Notes under the pieces: model-generated
What the model was told of the DNA's origin: nothing
Databases searched by the model: none
Seen by the model: the letters and a program-made list of their open reading frames with translations, nothing else
Shown: piece after piece, positions 6,818-9,324 of the stretch
How positions within the stretch are numbered: position 1 is the first letter of the stretch
Layout: each line of letters opens with the position of its first letter
Program-made: the position numbers and the translations under genes
From: UBA4661 sp002405405
Lineage (GTDB): Bacteria; Bacteroidota; Ignavibacteria; Kapaibacteriales; UBA4661
Length of the DNA stretch: 9,324 nucleotides
Reading direction: 5' to 3'
Assembly: GCA_036847245.1 (NCBI GenBank)
Contig: DAIUAL010000131.1
Location: forward strand, 1-9,324

Positions 6818-8377
6818 ATGGTTTTACTTCGTCGGATTATATGGTTTGTAGGCACGATGGTGCTACTTGGTTCGGTCTTATTCGTACCATACCGAGCAAG
6901 CTTGACTGTGCTCGATCCGCGTTTAGCCAATGATACTACCAAATTGTCGCGATATTCAAGTACTGCTATCAAAGAAATGATTGCCCAACAAGCCCAAGGT
7001 GTTCGGTCTGTCTCACCGCAGATAGAAGCACCAATAAACAATAGTGGAGCAGATTCTACTGCCGAAGGTGAATCGAGTCTTCAAACACCAAAATTTATCA
7101 TTCGAGAGTTATATGCTAATCGCCTAGTCTGGGCGTTTATTTCCAATGACCCACAGCCCGATTACACACCTCCGCGAGGGTGTGGGATGATGTATGACGC
7201 ACAGCACGATATTCAGCTTCATTCCAGTATGCTGATTGGTGAGATCGTAGGAATTGCAACACTTCTAATTGTTCTTGATCGTTCATTGTGGAAGAAAATT
7301 TCTCGACGGATTGTGGCACGTATGAATCGTCCAAGTCCTCCGAAACCTGACAGAAGTCAATCAGCACTGAATGAACAGCAGATACCGCTCATTTTTACAA
7401 TACGACCTCCGGCTGGACTGATCAAGCGATTAGTTGCAGGATTAATCGATATGCTGTTCTTGCTTTCATTTGCAATGACGGCAACCATTATATGGATTGC
7501 TTTTGCTAAACCGACTATCCCTGCTCGATTAGAAACGCTTATTGAAGCAAACAAATACTTCGTAGGATTGTGTGCGCTATTTTTTATCGTCATGGATAGT
7601 TTTGGTGATCGAGGCTCGCCGGGTAAATTTATGTTGCGCATCGCAACAGCAGATATGTATGGTTATCGACCAAATATTTTGCAAATATTTATCCGAACAA
7701 TCGGTAAAATCATGACGATTCTACCGCCATTAGTTTTAGTGGAATATCTTGTTGTTATTCTAGTCTCCGGGCTTTCGCCTATTGTGATGAAAGAATATGG
7801 ACATGAAGTGTTTCAAGCGTCTGACCCAAGTATGGGGATAGAAAAAAGTGGTTTGCTTTTACCTCTCGTTGCCGTATTGTCACTACCATTTTTTATCATG
7901 GTATTATCACCTACATATCAAACATGGTATGATAAACTCGCTCGGACCCTCGTTATTGCAAAAGAAACAAAGAAAAATCTTGCCTTAATAGCTGTTGATG
8001 ATATCATCGCTAATGCGGCAAATCCTGTCTTCATGAATTTTTTGATCAAAGCCCAAGAGTTTTTCAGCAAAGGACGATACGCTGAAGCTATTGAGACATT
8101 CAAAAAAGCATTGAAAGAAGATGCGCAATCGTATGATGCTCTATATGGTCTTGCAGGAGCATATTTGGCGGCGAAAAATTTTGAAGAATCAATTGCAACA
8201 TATAAAGATGTACTCAAAGTTGATCCTGCTGATTCGAGAGCGCAGTTTGGTTTAGGTATGGCATTACGCCAGGGTGGCAGAGAAAAAGATGCATGGCGAC
8301 TGCAAGCAGAATTGGCACAAAGTGATAAAGCCGAAGGACAACGTTTGCATGATTATTTGACCAATTATCGAGATTAA
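6818..8377 (+). CDS. RDD-family inner-membrane protein with C-terminal TPR domain
   Basis: The product has 519 residues. Residues 5-25 form an N-terminal membrane segment, followed by a polar, probably extracytoplasmic region with two close cysteines-free turns and a single 'RGCGM' Cys. A second hydrophobic segment lies at about 138-153. The RDD domain starts at R196 with 'RPPAGLIKRLVAGLIDMLFLL': its Arg-204 and Asp-211 are the hallmark residues. It continues with 'GDRGSPGKFMLRI' and ends with 'WYDKLARTLVIA' at 370-381, the usual RDD closing block. Further membrane segments lie at about 295-318 and 346-365. Residues 405-509 hold about three TPR repeats ('AQEFFSKGRYAEAIETFKKAL', 'LAGAYLAAKNFEESIATYKDVL', 'GLGMALRQGGREKDAW'), expected in the cytoplasm. 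RDD proteins are poorly characterised; some are linked to ion transport. The start is the first ATG after an in-frame TAG at 6800; no Shine-Dalgarno fits. ATG 6860 is an alternative. Confidence 0.85.
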   Translation: MVLLRRIIWFVGTMVLLGSVLFVPYRASLTVLDPRLANDTTKLSRYSSTAIKEMIAQQAQGVRSVSPQIEAPINNSGADSTAEGESSLQTPKFIIRELYANRLVWAFISNDPQPDYTPPRGCGMMYDAQHDIQLHSSMLIGEIVGIATLLIVLDRSLWKKISRRIVARMNRPSPPKPDRSQSALNEQQIPLIFTIRPPAGLIKRLVAGLIDMLFLLSFAMTATIIWIAFAKPTIPARLETLIEANKYFVGLCALFFIVMDSFGDRGSPGKFMLRIATADMYGYRPNILQIFIRTIGKIMTILPPLVLVEYLVVILVSGLSPIVMKEYGHEVFQASDPSMGIEKSGLLLPLVAVLSLPFFIMVLSPTYQTWYDKLARTLVIAKETKKNLALIAVDDIIANAANPVFMNFLIKAQEFFSKGRYAEAIETFKKALKEDAQSYDALYGLAGAYLAAKNFEESIATYKDVLKVDPADSRAQFGLGMALRQGGREKDAWRLQAELAQSDKAEGQRLHDYLTNYRD

Positions 8378-8380
8378 CGC

Positions 8381-9181
8381 ATGAAGCATCAGAAGAGTAT
8401 AGCGTGGTTGAGGTCTTGTACTGCAAGATTTATTTGGAGTCTTTTATTTGCATTTGCTTGCACCATCAAGAGCTATGCTCAAGATCCTATGAGCGAGGAG
8501 GAACGCTCAATGATTGTCGAAATTAATGATCGATGTACAATACCTTATTTTGGTTTTAGTGGCGGTTTTATCGGTACATTTATGGCATGGCAGAATAGCG
8601 GTATACAAACTGTCGCAAGAGAGTTCTTGCAAAATGATATTACGTATCCCGGGTTCGTGTACTTATCCGGTGCCAGCGGTGTTATCTCTTCAGGTGTCAT
8701 TGATAATCTGCGTATTGGTCTTGAGGGAAAATTCGGGACAAATCGTCAAACTCATACACTAAGTGGTAATCGAGAGCGATCATTAGAAGTTGGTATTAGT
8801 ATGACCAATATGCTTGTGGAGTATATGGTTACTCCCTGGCGTCATGTTGCAATTGGTATTGGAGGTGGTATTGGTTTTGGGCGTGAAACTCTCGAATTTT
8901 CAGAGTATTCACTTACTCAGCCCATTGTATTCCCAATCGGGACAGCCTTTGTTTCATCACGCATGCAAACAAGTATGCTCCTTCTTCAGCCAAGTATCAA
9001 TGTTGAGTATTCATTAACATCATTTTCAATGCTTCGTTTTGGTGCTGGTTACACAGTTGGTTTTTTGAGTGCATGGGAGATGAGTGGTTCGGGAATCGCA
9101 GTGCAGAATACTCCTGATCTGTCCTTTGCACGAGGCGGATATGTGCAGTTTGGAGTTTTTATCGGACTCTTTAATAATTAG
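8381..9181 (+). CDS. Outer-membrane beta-barrel protein of unknown role
   Basis: The 266-residue product carries a signal peptide: basic residues to R16, a hydrophobic core 17-29, and an S-Y-A site giving cleavage after A33. The mature part is glycine-rich with alternating hydrophobic residues typical of transmembrane beta strands: 'YFGFSGGFIGTFMAW', 'LRIGLEGKFGTN', 'VAIGIGGGIGFGRE', 'MLRFGAGYTVGFLSAW' and the closing 'GGYVQFGVFIGLFNN'. The size suggests about eight to ten strands, as in OmpA/OmpW-like or 'outer membrane beta-barrel' families, but I cannot assign a named family. It starts 3 nt after the stop of the RDD-TPR gene, with no strong ribosome binding site, so translational coupling is likely and both products may act in the same envelope process. 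A run of ten A residues (9186-9195) follows the stop; no clear terminator is visible. Confidence 0.78.
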   Translation: MKHQKSIAWLRSCTARFIWSLLFAFACTIKSYAQDPMSEEERSMIVEINDRCTIPYFGFSGGFIGTFMAWQNSGIQTVAREFLQNDITYPGFVYLSGASGVISSGVIDNLRIGLEGKFGTNRQTHTLSGNRERSLEVGISMTNMLVEYMVTPWRHVAIGIGGGIGFGRETLEFSEYSLTQPIVFPIGTAFVSSRMQTSMLLLQPSINVEYSLTSFSMLRFGAGYTVGFLSAWEMSGSGIAVQNTPDLSFARGGYVQFGVFIGLFNN

Positions 9182-9205
9182 TGACAAAAAAAAAATCTTT
9201 GTAGA

Positions 9206-9231
9206 TTGCTGTTCTGTTTAGTTGCTGTTCT
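9206..9231 (+). repeat. Short direct repeat upstream of the tRNA-like sequence
   Basis: TTGCTGTTCT occurs at 9206-9215 and again at 9222-9231, a 16-bp period. A small hairpin, TAGGA/TCCTA (9236-9240 with 9245-9249), follows. These lie in the 78-bp gap between the barrel gene and the tRNA-like sequence. They may be promoter-region elements or chance; no consensus promoter is evident. Confidence 0.35.
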
Positions 9232-9259
9232 TTCTTAGGATAAGTCCTATAGAAAAAGA

Positions 9260-9324
9260 GGTACTATAGCTCAACTGTTATAGACTCGGACTCATACTCC
9301 TTTGGTTAGGTGTTCAAATCACTC
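9260..9324 (+). tRNA. Imperfect tRNA-Met(CAT)-like sequence, cut by window end (possible tRNA pseudogene)
   Basis: The segment follows tRNA numbering exactly for positions 1-65. GGTACTA (9260-9266) would be the acceptor 5' strand, TA at 9267-9268 gives U8/A9, and GCTC (9269-9272) the D-stem 5' strand. CTCATAC (9291-9297) is a seven-base anticodon loop with T33, anticodon CAT and A37. A five-base variable loop (9303-9307) and a T-loop TTCAAAT (9313-9319) follow. The T-stem pairs GGTG with CACT (one G-U). However, the D-stem pairs poorly, G19 is replaced by T, and only three of five anticodon-stem pairs form (GGA/TCC). The 3' acceptor strand is outside the window. This is either a divergent or decayed tRNA-Met or a tRNA with sequence errors. 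Confidence 0.45.

Noticed and set aside
7357..7641. Minus-strand open frame of 94 codons inside the RDD-TPR gene
   Set aside because: Antisense of RDD membrane helices; no supporting signals.
9186..9195. Run of ten A residues as a reverse-strand terminator tract
   Set aside because: No stable stem adjoins it on the side needed for termination, and no minus-strand gene in the window would need it.
1..9324. CRISPR array, insertion sequence, phage or defence genes
   Set aside because: No regularly spaced repeats, transposase motifs, terminal inverted repeats with target duplications, or recognisable defence domains were found on either strand.

Overview
The window reads as a moderately AT-rich bacterial chromosome segment, most likely from the Bacteroidota/Chlorobi (FCB) group and possibly a Kapabacteria- or Ignavibacteria-like lineage. 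The reasons are an Rpb6-like omega subunit with the ARQIN motif, a glycogen synthase followed by a DUF4270-like lipoprotein, several outer-membrane beta-barrel proteins, scarce Shine-Dalgarno sequences, and promoter candidates resembling the Bacteroidota TTTG / TAnnTTTG form. This placement is inferred from gene content only.

Layout. (1) Positions 1-590 (+): the C-terminal part of an exported, glycine-rich protein with an Ig-like beta domain, cut by the window edge. (2) 624-653: a strong hairpin between convergent genes. (3) 705-1622 (-): lipA, lipoyl synthase. (4) 1747-1780: intrinsic terminator for the gene upstream of lipA on the minus strand. (5) 1831-2187 (-): rpoZ, RNA polymerase omega. 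(6) 2188-2464: divergent control region with inverted repeats and a U-tracted hairpin ahead of glgA. (7) 2465-3988 (+): glgA. (8) 4186-5409 (+): DUF4270-like lipoprotein built from two similar halves. (9) 5467-6750 (+): FadL/OmpP1-like outer-membrane barrel. (10) 6781-6812: intrinsic terminator ending 5 bp before the next start codon. (11) 6818-8377 (+): RDD membrane protein with a C-terminal TPR domain. (12) 8381-9181 (+): a second outer-membrane barrel, probably translationally coupled to the RDD-TPR gene. (13) 9260-9324: an imperfect tRNA-Met-like sequence cut by the window end.

Functionally the minus-strand genes are housekeeping (lipoate cofactor, transcription). The plus-strand run joins glycogen synthesis to a set of envelope proteins: a lipoprotein, two barrels and an inner-membrane RDD-TPR protein. 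I see no CRISPR array, transposase, phage gene, toxin-antitoxin pair or defence cassette. I found no clearly new biological system. The most notable signals are the terminator/promoter overlap before the RDD-TPR gene, the RDD-TPR fusion itself, the glycogen synthase-envelope cluster and the degenerate tRNA-like end.
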